Part shown: one piece after another, positions 1-7,778 of the stretch
Layout: each line of letters opens with the position of its first letter
Position numbering within the stretch: position 1 is the stretch's first letter
DNA from: Modestobacter sp. VKM Ac-2982
GTDB lineage: Bacteria; Actinomycetota; Actinomycetes; Mycobacteriales; Geodermatophilaceae
Length of the DNA: 64,000 nt
Direction of reading: 5' to 3'
NCBI RefSeq assembly: GCF_026967935.1
Contig: NZ_JAPVBL010000001.1
Span: 372,001 to 436,000, forward strand
Notes under the pieces: generated by a model
The model's input: only the letters and a program-made list of their open reading frames with translations
What the model was told of the DNA's origin: nothing
The model's database searches: none
Program-made: the position numbers and the translations under genes

Positions 1-829
1 CGATCTCGGGGACGTGGGCCGGGCCGGGGGCCAGGCACGGGTGATCGGGCGGGAGCACCCCGCGGCCGTTGTAGGTGGTGACCACCGGTGCCGCGAGCTG
101 CTCGGCGAGCCGGCCCAGCACCTCCCCGGCGCCGCTGCGGAGCGCGCCGCCGCCGGCCCAGATCAGCGGGCGTCGGGCGGCGGCCAGCAGCTCCACCGCG
201 CGGGCGACGTCCGCCTCGGGGGCGGGAGCCGGTGGCGGGACGGCCGGGGCGGCCGGCCGGTCGCCGTCCACGGGGGCGCTGAGCAGGTCGGTCGGCACCC
301 CCAGGTAGACCGGCCCGGTGGCGGCGGTCAGCGCGACCGCGCCGGCCCGCACCGTCTCCGCCCCCAGCTGATCGGCCGAGTCGCAGGTGACCGTCAGCTT
401 GGTGACCGGGGCGAACATCGCGCCCTGGTCCCGGGTCTCGTGCAGCACCCCGCGGTGCACGCCCGGGCGGCGCAGCGTGGTGGGGATGTCGGTGGCGACC
501 ACCAGCACCGGCACGCCCGACGCCATCGCCTCGCCGGTGGCGCCCAGGGTGTTGGCCGCCCCGGGGCCGGTCGTGACGACGGCGACGCCCAGCCGGCCGG
601 TGGCGCGGGCGTAGCCGTCGGCGGCGTAGACCGCGGTCTGCTCGTGCCGCACCCCGACCAGCCGCAGCCCCGCGGCGGCGGCCGCCTCCCAGATCGCCAG
701 GTTGTGCACCCCGGGCAGGCCGAAGGCGATCTCCACGCCCAGCTCCTGCAGGGCGGCGACCAGGTCGTCGGCGCCGGTGCGCAGGCCGGTCGCGATCGCG
801 GTCGCGGTCGCCTCAGTCGCCGAGGACAT
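1..829 (-). CDS. ThDP-dependent acetolactate synthase/2-oxoacid decarboxylase-like enzyme, 3' end cut off by window edge
   Basis: The N-terminal 276 residues of a thiamine-diphosphate enzyme are visible; the rest lies left of the window. The ATG at 829 overlaps the end of the tctC gene by 17 bp, so the two are translationally coupled. The PYR domain is clear: a GADDLVAALQELGV start, then RHEQTAVYAADGYAR with the cofactor-activating glutamate at residue 63, then TTGPGAANTLGA. The beginning of the central domain follows at about residue 200. The family includes acetolactate synthase, 2-oxoacid decarboxylases and sulfoacetaldehyde acetyltransferase. Its place behind a carboxylate transporter favours a catabolic decarboxylase or lyase over branched-chain amino acid synthesis. 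The substrate cannot be read from the sequence. Confidence 0.85.
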   Translation of the reverse strand, partial: MSSATEATATAIATGLRTGADDLVAALQELGVEIAFGLPGVHNLAIWEAAAAAGLRLVGVRHEQTAVYAADGYARATGRLGVAVVTTGPGAANTLGATGEAMASGVPVLVVATDIPTTLRRPGVHRGVLHETRDQGAMFAPVTKLTVTCDSADQLGAETVRAGAVALTAATGPVYLGVPTDLLSAPVDGDRPAAPAVPPPAPAPEADVARAVELLAAARRPLIWAGGGALRSGAGEVLGRLAEQLAAPVVTTYNGRGVLPPDHPCLAPGPAHVPEI

Positions 830-1796
830 CGCCGAAGGTCTCCTCCGTCTCGACGAACAGCTCGCCCAGGCCGTCGGCGCCGATGAACTCCTCCGGCACG
901 TACCGCTCGTCCAGCGTCTCGACGACCTGCGGGTCCTCGGTGGCGCTGCGCAGCGTGTCCTCCAGCGTCTGCACCACCTCCTCCGGCGTGCCGGCCGGGG
1001 CGATGACCCCGAACGTCGTGGTGCTCTGCACCAGCTCGGGGTAGCCGAGCTCGACGAAGGTGGGGGCGTCCACGTAGGGCAGCGGCTCCGGGCTGCCGAC
1101 GGCCAGCACCCGGAGGTCACCGGACTCGATCGCGGGCAGGATGTCCTGGGACAGGTTGGCGAAGCCGGCGGTGACGTTCTCCCCCAGCAGTGCGGTCTGC
1201 ACCTCGGCGTTGCCGTTGAACGGGACGACGGTGAGCGGGACGTCGTAGAGCTCGGTGATCCGCTGGGTCTCCGCGGCGTGGGTGTTGGTGGCCCCGGGCG
1301 TGCCGACGGTGACCGCCTGGGGGTCCTCCCTCGCGGCGTCGAAGAGGTCCTCCAGCGACTGGTACGGCGAGTCGGCCGGGACGAGAATCCCCGAGGGCAC
1401 CTGGGTGACCACGCCGACCGGCGCGAAGTCCTCCCGGGTGTAGCCGACCTCGTTGGACAGGTAGTTGAGCACCGCCGTGGGCAGCGCCGTCATCGACAGC
1501 GTGTAGCCGTCGGCGTCGGCGTTGATGAGCTGCTGGTAGGCGGTCGCCCCCGAGGCCCCCGGCGCGTTCTCCACGACGACGGGCTGGTCGAGCTCGCTCT
1601 CCATGTGCGCCGCCAGCGCCCGGGCGGCGATGTCGGTCGGGCCGCCGGCGGTGTAGGGCACCAGCAACCGGATGTCCTCGGTCGGGTAGTCCTCCGACGC
1701 CCCGGCGGCCTCGGTGGTCTCCTCCTCCGTGCCGCCGCAGCCGGTCAGGGCGACGCCGGTGACGAGCAGGACGGCGAGGGTGCGGCGCGTGGTCAT
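813..1796 (-). CDS. tctC: tripartite tricarboxylate transporter substrate-binding lipoprotein (TctC family)
   Basis: This is a 327-residue extracytoplasmic solute receptor. It begins MTTRRTLAVLLVTGVALTGC, a lipoprotein signal peptide with the lipidated Cys near residue 20. It continues with the family hallmark of the Bug/TctC fold, YPTEDIRLLVPYTAGGPTDIAAR. The ATG at 1796 overlaps the tctA stop by 4 bp (ATGA), so the order is tctB-tctA-tctC followed by a ThDP enzyme. Family members bind carboxylates such as citrate, other di- or tricarboxylates or aromatic acids and deliver them to the TctAB membrane part. The ligand is unknown. The length is normal for the family. Confidence 0.92.
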   Translation of the reverse strand: MTTRRTLAVLLVTGVALTGCGGTEEETTEAAGASEDYPTEDIRLLVPYTAGGPTDIAARALAAHMESELDQPVVVENAPGASGATAYQQLINADADGYTLSMTALPTAVLNYLSNEVGYTREDFAPVGVVTQVPSGILVPADSPYQSLEDLFDAAREDPQAVTVGTPGATNTHAAETQRITELYDVPLTVVPFNGNAEVQTALLGENVTAGFANLSQDILPAIESGDLRVLAVGSPEPLPYVDAPTFVELGYPELVQSTTTFGVIAPAGTPEEVVQTLEDTLRSATEDPQVVETLDERYVPEEFIGADGLGELFVETEETFGDVLGD

Positions 1797-3424
1797 CGTT
1801 CTCCTGGGGTGGTGGAGGTGGAGCCCGAGGGCTCGTCGGTGGTCGAGTCGGCGCCGGGGCTGCCCTCGGCGGCGACCTGCCGGTCGGCGTCCGGGCTGGT
1901 CTCGTCGGTCTCGTCGACGTCGGCGGGGTCGACCCGGCCGAAGACCGCCTTGCGCCGCCGGCTGGTGATCGCGCTGACGATGATGATCAGCGCCATGAAG
2001 GCGAACATGCCGCCGGAGATCGGGCGGGTGACGAAGATGTCGAAGCTGCCGCCGGAGAGCAGCATCGACTGCCGGAAGGCCCGCTCGAGGATCGACCCGA
2101 GAACGAAGGCGAGCACCAGCGGGCCCGGCTCGAAGCCGGTCTTCTTCATCAGCCAGCCGATGACGCCGAAGCCCAGCACGACCCACATGTCGAAGACGTT
2201 GTTGTTGACCGAGAAGACGCCGGCCATGGTGACCAGCAGGGCGAACGCGGCGAGGATGCCGGCCCGCACCCGGAGCATCTGGACGAAGAACCCGACCAGC
2301 GGGATGTTCAGCGCCAGCAGCATCAGGTTGCCGATGACCATCGAGGCGATGACGCCCCAGAAGATCTCCGGCTCCTGCTCGATCAGCTGCGGCCCCGGGG
2401 TGATGTCCTGCACCAGCAGGGCGCCGAAGATCAGCGCCAGCACCACGTTGGGCGGGATGCCCAGGGTGAGCAGCGGGATGAACGCCGAGGTGGAGGAGGC
2501 GTTGTTCGCCGTCTCCGGGCCGGCGACCCCCTCGATGGCGCCCTTGCCGAAGCGGCTGGGGTCCTTGGCCCGGCGCTTCTCCATGGCGTAGGAGGCCAGC
2601 GAGGAGACGACCCCGCCGCCGCCGGGCAGCACCCCGATCGCGAAGCCGAGCAGTGAGCCGCGGCCGATCGCGCCGGAGGAGTCGCGGAAGTCCTTCCGGG
2701 TCGGCCAGATGCCCTTGATCTTGGAGGTGACCGCCTGGACCTTGTCGGTGCGCTCCAGGCTGTGCAGGATCTCCCCGACGCCGAACAGGCCCATCGCCAC
2801 CGCGACGAAGTCCAGGCCGTTGAAGAGCGCGACCTCCCCGAACGTGAAGCGCGCGGTGCCGGTGATCGGGTCCAGGCCGATCGTGGCCAGCAGCAGCCCC
2901 AGGGCGGCCATGGACATGCTCTTCAGCACCGAGCCGGTGCCCAGGTAGGTGACCAGCAGGATGCCCAGCACGGTCAGCGCGACGTACTCCGGCGGCCCGA
3001 AGGAGACCGCCAGCTGGGCCAGCGGGGGCGCCAGCAGGATCATCCCGATCACCGAGACAGTGCCGCCGATGTACGACCCGACGGCGGCGATGCCCAGCGC
3101 CGGCCCGGCCCGGCCCTGCTTGGCCATCTGGTAGCCGTCGAAGGTGGTCACCACCGACGCCGCCTCGCCGGGCAGCCGCAGCAGCACCGAGGTGATCGTG
3201 CCGCCGTACATCGAGCCGTAGTAGATGCCGGCCAGCAGGATCACCGCGGTCACCGGCTCGACCGTGTAGGTGATCGGCAGCAGCAGGGCGATCGTCGCCG
3301 TCGGCCCGAGGCCCGGCAGCACCCCGATGACGGTGCCGATCAGCACGCCGAAGAACACGTACAGCAGGTTGGTCGGGGTCAGGGCGACGGAGAAGCCCGT
3401 GACGATGCCGCTCCAGCTGTCCAC
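1793..3424 (-). CDS. tctA: tripartite tricarboxylate transporter large membrane subunit TctA
   Basis: This is a 543-residue polytopic membrane protein with the TctA signature. GVLPGLGPTATIALLLP lies near residue 35 and GIPPNVVLALIFGALLVQ in the second half, giving the internal duplication typical of the family. About eleven to twelve hydrophobic segments can be read. The hydrophilic tail after residue 490 is rich in Asp, Glu and Ser. The start is GTG at 3424, one base after the tctB stop. It forms the ion-coupled channel for the carboxylate bound by TctC and acts with the small subunit TctB in the cytoplasmic membrane. Confidence 0.93.
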   Translation of the reverse strand: MDSWSGIVTGFSVALTPTNLLYVFFGVLIGTVIGVLPGLGPTATIALLLPITYTVEPVTAVILLAGIYYGSMYGGTITSVLLRLPGEAASVVTTFDGYQMAKQGRAGPALGIAAVGSYIGGTVSVIGMILLAPPLAQLAVSFGPPEYVALTVLGILLVTYLGTGSVLKSMSMAALGLLLATIGLDPITGTARFTFGEVALFNGLDFVAVAMGLFGVGEILHSLERTDKVQAVTSKIKGIWPTRKDFRDSSGAIGRGSLLGFAIGVLPGGGGVVSSLASYAMEKRRAKDPSRFGKGAIEGVAGPETANNASSTSAFIPLLTLGIPPNVVLALIFGALLVQDITPGPQLIEQEPEIFWGVIASMVIGNLMLLALNIPLVGFFVQMLRVRAGILAAFALLVTMAGVFSVNNNVFDMWVVLGFGVIGWLMKKTGFEPGPLVLAFVLGSILERAFRQSMLLSGGSFDIFVTRPISGGMFAFMALIIIVSAITSRRRKAVFGRVDPADVDETDETSPDADRQVAAEGSPGADSTTDEPSGSTSTTPGER

Positions 3425-3425
3425 G

Positions 3426-3938
3426 TCAGCCCCCGATCACGGCGTCGACGAGGCCGTCGGGGAAGGGCACCCCGAGCAGCTCCACGAACAGCAGGTACAT
3501 CACGGCCGTGCCGCCGACGGCCAGCCCCAGCGTCCAGCGCCAGGACTCACCCCCGAAGACCTTCAGCCACAGGACCAGCATCAGGAAGGCCGAGACGACG
3601 AAGCCGAAGGTCTGGAACAGCAGGATGAAGACCCCGAGGCTGACCAGGCCGGCCATGATCCGCACCGTGCCGCGGGTCCACGGCTCGTAGTCCTCGGCCG
3701 GGTCGAGGAGGACCAGCACGGCCGTTGTGCCGGTGAGCAGCAGCGAGACGATGAAGGGCCACAGCCCCGGCCCCGGTGCGGTCAGCTCGCCCAGGCCCAG
3801 CCCGCGGGAGCCGAAGATCGCGACGACCCCGAGGACGAGGAGCAGCAGCGGCGCGATCCGGTGGAGCTGCCGCCACCGGTGCCCCCGGTCCGCCGTCCCC
3901 TCGGTCGGGGCGCCGGACGCCGATGTCGAGCCGTGCAC
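3426..3938 (-). CDS. tctB: tripartite tricarboxylate transporter small membrane subunit TctB
   Basis: This 170-residue protein has a polar N-terminus of about 30 residues and then four hydrophobic segments (HRIAPLLLLVLGVVAIFG, LWPFIVSLLLTGTTAVLVLL, IMAGLVSLGVFILLFQTFGF and a C-terminal segment). This is the layout of DUF1468/TctB. It is the first gene of the operon and starts with GTG at 3938, with a GAGG ribosome site about ten bases upstream. TctB is poorly conserved in sequence throughout the family; the assignment rests on topology and its place before tctA. Transcription is divergent from the LysR gene at 4065. Confidence 0.88.
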   Translation of the reverse strand: MHGSTSASGAPTEGTADRGHRWRQLHRIAPLLLLVLGVVAIFGSRGLGLGELTAPGPGLWPFIVSLLLTGTTAVLVLLDPAEDYEPWTRGTVRIMAGLVSLGVFILLFQTFGFVVSAFLMLVLWLKVFGGESWRWTLGLAVGGTAVMYLLFVELLGVPFPDGLVDAVIGG

Positions 3939-3968
3939 GTGCTCACCTCGTCCTCGTTGACGCCGCGT

Positions 3969-3982
3969 GTGAGCCAGGACAC
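3969..3982. promoter_or_regulatory. copy 1 of shared GTG-AGCCAG-CAC motif, tctB/lysR intergenic region
   Basis: The sequence GTGAGCCAGGACAC lies 31 bp upstream of the tctB start in the divergent tctB/lysR region. Near-identical sequences stand upstream of the second tctC (6064-6079) and of the aldehyde dehydrogenase (6146-6159). The outer GTG and CAC are inverted, as in a dimer-binding operator. The cognate regulator is not identified; the adjacent LysR and the LacI at 7779 are candidates. Confidence 0.55.
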
Positions 3983-4064
3983 TAGGGCCGGCTTTGAGAG
4001 TGGTCCAATACGGAATGACCCGCTGATCCAGAACGGCTGTGCATCAATGGCAAGGAGGAGCCCG

Positions 4065-4973
4065 ATGGAGCTGCGACACCTGCGCGCGTTCGCCACGGTG
4101 GCCGAGGAACTGCACTTCGGGCGGGCGGCGCTCCGGCTGCACGCCGCCCAGCCGGCGCTCAGCCAGCAGATCAAGCACCTCGAGCAGGACGTCGGCACGC
4201 TGCTGCTGGAGCGGACCACCCGGCAGGTCCGGCTGACCGCGGCGGGCGTGGTCTTCCTGGAGCACGTGCACCGGGTACTGGCCGAGGTCGACCGGGCCCG
4301 GGAGTCGGTGCTGGCCACGGAGCGGGGCGCCCGCGGTGAGATCCGGGTCGGGGTGACCGGGGCGATCACCTGGCGGCTGCTCCCCCGGATGGCCCGTGCC
4401 TACCGCCAGCGCTACCCGCTGGTGCGGCTGGACCTGCACCCGGCGGTGTTCAGCGGCACCCAGGTCAGCTCGCTGCTGGACGGACGGATCGACGTCGGGT
4501 TCCTCCGCGCCCCAGTGCCCGACGGACCGCTGGCCAGCCGGGTCATCCTCAACGAGCCGCTGATGGCGGTGCTGCCGCTGGACCACCCGCTCGCCGGCGC
4601 GGACGCGGTGGACCTGGCGGACCTGTCCGGCGAGCCCTTCGTCACCTACCCCTCGAGGCACGGCTCGGCGCTGCGGGACGCGGCGGTGCACGCGTGCTTC
4701 TCCGCCGGGTTCACCCCGCGGGTGGTCCAGGAGGCCCCGGACACGCACACCGTGGTCGCCCTGGTCGGCGCTGCGGTCGGCGTCACGCTGATGCCCGCGT
4801 CGGCCGAGCGGCTCCAGCTGGAGGGCGTGGTCTTCCGCCCGATCGCCGGCGGGGTCGACGTGCGGGTGCCGATCGCGCTGGCCTGGCGCCGCGAGGACCC
4901 CTCCCCGGTGCTGGCCGGGTTCCTGGCCACCGCCGAGGAGGTGCTGCCCAGCCCGCCACCCGGTGATCGGTGA
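4065..4973 (+). CDS. LysR-family transcriptional regulator
   Basis: This 302-residue LysR regulator carries a winged helix at residues 1-60 (MELRHLRAFATVAEELHFGR, then AAQPALSQQIKHLEQDVG) followed by a two-lobe effector domain. The ATG at 4065 is chosen over one at 4047 because a strong AAGGAGG sits nine bases before it. The effector domain resembles those of regulators of aromatic or carboxylate catabolism (BenM/CatR type), but the ligand is not predictable. It is divergent from tctBAC, the usual arrangement for a LysR activator of the neighbouring operon. Confidence 0.93.
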   Translation: MELRHLRAFATVAEELHFGRAALRLHAAQPALSQQIKHLEQDVGTLLLERTTRQVRLTAAGVVFLEHVHRVLAEVDRARESVLATERGARGEIRVGVTGAITWRLLPRMARAYRQRYPLVRLDLHPAVFSGTQVSSLLDGRIDVGFLRAPVPDGPLASRVILNEPLMAVLPLDHPLAGADAVDLADLSGEPFVTYPSRHGSALRDAAVHACFSAGFTPRVVQEAPDTHTVVALVGAAVGVTLMPASAERLQLEGVVFRPIAGGVDVRVPIALAWRREDPSPVLAGFLATAEEVLPSPPPGDR

Positions 4974-5005
4974 CCGGCGCCGTCCCCAGGTGCGGACGGC
5001 GCCGG
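4974..5005. terminator. bidirectional terminator between lysR and second tctC
   Basis: A perfect 12-bp stem (CCGGCGCCGTCC against GGACGGCGCCGG) with an 8-nt loop begins directly after the lysR stop. It lies between two convergent genes and there is no T run, as is common in high-GC actinobacteria. Confidence 0.75.
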
Positions 5006-5015
5006 CCACCGGGGC

Positions 5016-6023
5016 TCACTCCTGCAGGATCGGGCCGTACGTCTCGACGATCTCGTCGATCCGGTCGGCGAAGGCGTCCGTGCCGATGAACTCGTCGGGC
5101 ACGTACTCCTCGCCGAGCTGCTCCATCACCTCGGGCTGCTCCAGGCAGTCGTTGACCGTCGTCTCCAGGGTGGTGACGACGTCCTCGGGCGTGCCGGCCG
5201 GGGCCGCGAGGCCGAACACCGACACGCTGTTGGTCAGCTCCGGGAAGCCCGACTCGGCGAGCGTGGGCACGTCCTCCAGGTAGTCGACCTGCTCGGGAGG
5301 GCTCACCGCCAGCGGCACGAACTCGCCGGCCTCGACGTTCGCCAGTACGTCCTCCGAGGCGTTGATGAAGACGGCGTCCACGTTGCCGCCGAGCAGGGCG
5401 GTGGTCATCTCGGCGTTCCCGGTGAACGGCACCGCGGTCACCTGGACGTCGTACTCCTCGGCCAGTCGCTGCAGCTCCATCGCCTGGGACGTCGTCGCCC
5501 CGGGGACGCCGACGTTCAGCTGGCCGGGGTTCTCCTCGGCGGCCTGGAAGAACGCCTCGGCGTCGGCGTACTCGGAGTCCGACCCGACCGCGAGGACGGA
5601 GGGGATCTCGGTGACGGCGGCGATCGGGACGTAGTCCTCGTTGGTGTAGCCGACGTCCTGCTGGAGCGGGTTGGTCGCGGTGGCCGGGACGGCGATCAGC
5701 GACAGGCTGTAGCCGTCGTTGCCACCGGCCAGCATCGCCTGCATGCCGAGCGACCCGGAGGCGCCGGGACGGTTCTCCACCACGACGGTCTGCCCGAACT
5801 CCGTGGACAGGCAGTCGCCGATCGTCCGTGCGGCCAGGTCGGTCGGGCCGCCCGCGGCGTAGGGCACGTAGAGGGTGATGTCGTCGGTCGGGTAGTCCGC
5901 CGCCGCAGCGTCGTCGCCCCCACCACCCCCGGTCGCGGGCTCGTCCTCGGTGCCGCCGCAGCCGGCCAGGGTGAGTGCGGATGCGGCGAGGAGTGCGGGA
6001 ACGGTGAGCCGGCGTCGTTGCAT
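5016..6023 (-). CDS. second TctC-family substrate-binding lipoprotein, without its own TctAB
   Basis: This 335-residue protein begins with a lipoprotein signal peptide (RLTVPALLAASALTLAGC, Cys near residue 21). A Gly/Asp-rich linker and the TctC motif DITLYVPYAAGGPTDLAAR follow. It is a paralogue of the TctC at 813-1796, with the same motif order. No tctA or tctB adjoins it, so it may feed the TctAB pair encoded 1.6 kb away, as orphan Bug receptors often do. It is transcribed away from the aldehyde dehydrogenase gene, and a copy of the shared GTG-AGCCAG motif lies 41 bp upstream of its start. Confidence 0.9.
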   Translation of the reverse strand: MQRRRLTVPALLAASALTLAGCGGTEDEPATGGGGGDDAAAADYPTDDITLYVPYAAGGPTDLAARTIGDCLSTEFGQTVVVENRPGASGSLGMQAMLAGGNDGYSLSLIAVPATATNPLQQDVGYTNEDYVPIAAVTEIPSVLAVGSDSEYADAEAFFQAAEENPGQLNVGVPGATTSQAMELQRLAEEYDVQVTAVPFTGNAEMTTALLGGNVDAVFINASEDVLANVEAGEFVPLAVSPPEQVDYLEDVPTLAESGFPELTNSVSVFGLAAPAGTPEDVVTTLETTVNDCLEQPEVMEQLGEEYVPDEFIGTDAFADRIDEIVETYGPILQE

Positions 6024-6063
6024 CGGTTACCTCCGTCGTGTTCGAGGGCGCGTGTCCCAGGGC

Positions 6064-6079
6064 AGTGGCCTGGCTCACT
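6064..6079. promoter_or_regulatory. copy 2 of shared motif, upstream of second tctC
   Basis: Read on the minus strand, toward the tctC paralogue, this is AGTGAGCCAGGCCACT, with inverted AGTG/CACT ends. It matches copies 1 and 3 over GTGAGCCAG and the outer CAC. Confidence 0.55.
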
Positions 6080-6145
6080 GTGCCCTGACTCTCCGAGGGT
6101 CGCCCGGCCGCTGGATCACGGTCGGGCAACGATCCCGAGGTGCGT

Positions 6146-6159
6146 GTGAGCCAGTTCAC
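6146..6159. promoter_or_regulatory. copy 3 of shared motif, upstream of aldehyde dehydrogenase
   Basis: GTGAGCCAGTTCAC is the most symmetric of the three copies (GTGA...TCAC). It lies 36 bp upstream of the aldehyde dehydrogenase ATG, where a bound protein would overlap the promoter or the 5' leader. Confidence 0.55.
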
Positions 6160-6195
6160 TCGCCAGACGTCCAAGACGACTGGCAGAGTGCCGCC

Positions 6196-7761
6196 ATGGC
6201 TGCCGCGTCGTCGCCCCCCGCCCTGCACGTCAAGCCCGGCACCGAGTGGGCCGCGGTCCTCGGTCGTGCCGCAGAGCTGGCCCCCGAGGCGTTCGGCACC
6301 GACCGGCTGCACAACCTGGTGGACGGCGCCTGGCGGCCGATCGGCAACCCCGAGCCGCTGGTCACGCCGGTCGACGGCACCAAGCTCATCGGCCTCCCCC
6401 GGCTGTCGGCCGGCGAGGCGCAGCACGCCGTCCTGGCCGCGGCCGCCGCCCACCGCGAGTGGGCGAGGACCCCGCTCGCCGAGCGCAAGGCCCGGGTCAC
6501 CGCCGCCGTGGAGGCGATGGCCGCCGCCCGCGACGAGCTCGCACTGCTGCTGGCCTGGGAGATCGGCAAGCCCTGGAAGCTGGCCTGCGCCGACGTCGAC
6601 CGGGCGCTGGACGGCGTCCGCTGGTACGTCGAGGAGATCGACACCATGCTCGGCGACCGGGCTCCGCTGGCCGGCCCGGTGTCCAACATCGCCAGCTGGA
6701 ACTACCCGATGTCGGTGCTGGTGCACGCCGAGCTGGTGCAGCTGCTGGCCGGCAACGCGGTGCTGGCCAAGACGCCGTCGCAGGGCGGTGCGGCCTGCCT
6801 GACCCTGGCCCATGCGCTGATGGCCCGGGAGGGGCTGCCGGTCACGCTGCTCTCCGGCGGCGGTGCGGAGCTGTCGTCGGTGCTGGTGCGCTCCCCGGAG
6901 ATCGGCGCGCTGGCCTTCGTGGGCGGCCGGTCCAACGGCGGCAAGGTCGCCGCCGACCTGCTGGACACCGGCAAGCGGCACATGCTCGAGCAGGAGGGGC
7001 TCAACGCCTGGGGGATCTGGGAGTTCTCCGACTGGACCGGGCTGGCCGCGCACCTGAAGAAGGGCTTCGAGTACGGCAAGCAGCGGTGCACCGCCTACCC
7101 GCGCTACGTCGTCCAGCGGGAGCTCGTCGACCAGTTCCTGGCGACCTACCTGCCGCTGGTGCAGTCGCTGCGGTTCGGGCACCCGCTGGCCGTCGAGGCC
7201 GACGGCGACGACCTCCCCACCCTGGACTTCGGGCCGGTGATCAGCGCCGCGAAGGCGCAGGAGCTGGGTCGCCAGGTGGACGACGCCATGCACCGCGGCG
7301 CCGTCCCGCTGTACCGGGGCAGCGTCGCCGACGGCCGGTTCATCACCGGGCAGGACACCTCGGCCTACGTGGCACCTGCGGCGCTGCTCTCCCCCGCCGG
7401 CGCCAGCTCCCTCATGCACGCCGAGCCGTTCGGTCCGATCGACACGATCGTCGTCGTCGACTCCGAGGCGGAGCTGCTGGCCCAGATGAACGCCTCCAAC
7501 GGTGCGCTGGTCGCGAGCCTCGCCTGCGACGACGAGGACAAGGCCCGCCGGCTGGCCCGGGAGGTGCAGGCGTTCAAGGTGGGGATCAACAAGCCCCGCT
7601 CCCGCGGTGACCGGGCCGAGCCGTTCGGTGGCCGCGGTGCGTCCTGGCTGGGCTGCTTCGTCGGCGGCGAGCTGCTGGTGCAGGCGGTCACCCAGGGTGC
7701 GGAGCACGAGCTGCTCTACGGCAACTTCCCCGAGCACTCGCGCTACCCCGCCGCCATCTGA
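6196..7761 (+). CDS. divergent aldehyde dehydrogenase superfamily protein
   Basis: This 521-residue protein has the ALDH fold. SNIASWNYPMSVLV carries the catalytic Asn, LEQEGLNAWGIWEF holds the general-base Glu at residue 265, and GKQRCTAYPR carries the nucleophile Cys at residue 298. It ends with EPFGPIDTIVVVD. All catalytic positions are kept, but the surrounding consensus is not: the usual FTGS becomes FVGGRSNGG and LELGGK becomes LEQEGLN. It should oxidise an aldehyde with NAD(P)+, and the aldehyde is unknown. Position and the shared upstream motif link it to the carboxylate transporter and ThDP enzyme. The ATG at 6196 is the first plausible start; an in-frame opening further upstream is antisense to tctC. 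Confidence 0.88.
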   Translation: MAAASSPPALHVKPGTEWAAVLGRAAELAPEAFGTDRLHNLVDGAWRPIGNPEPLVTPVDGTKLIGLPRLSAGEAQHAVLAAAAAHREWARTPLAERKARVTAAVEAMAAARDELALLLAWEIGKPWKLACADVDRALDGVRWYVEEIDTMLGDRAPLAGPVSNIASWNYPMSVLVHAELVQLLAGNAVLAKTPSQGGAACLTLAHALMAREGLPVTLLSGGGAELSSVLVRSPEIGALAFVGGRSNGGKVAADLLDTGKRHMLEQEGLNAWGIWEFSDWTGLAAHLKKGFEYGKQRCTAYPRYVVQRELVDQFLATYLPLVQSLRFGHPLAVEADGDDLPTLDFGPVISAAKAQELGRQVDDAMHRGAVPLYRGSVADGRFITGQDTSAYVAPAALLSPAGASSLMHAEPFGPIDTIVVVDSEAELLAQMNASNGALVASLACDDEDKARRLAREVQAFKVGINKPRSRGDRAEPFGGRGASWLGCFVGGELLVQAVTQGAEHELLYGNFPEHSRYPAAI

Positions 7762-7778
7762 CCCCCCGTCGAGCCGGG

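Noticed and set aside
702-2591. A 629-residue open frame on the plus strand
   Set aside because: It is antisense to tctC and tctA; its composition (Arg, Gly, Asp runs) is that of a high-GC shadow frame and it has no recognisable domain.
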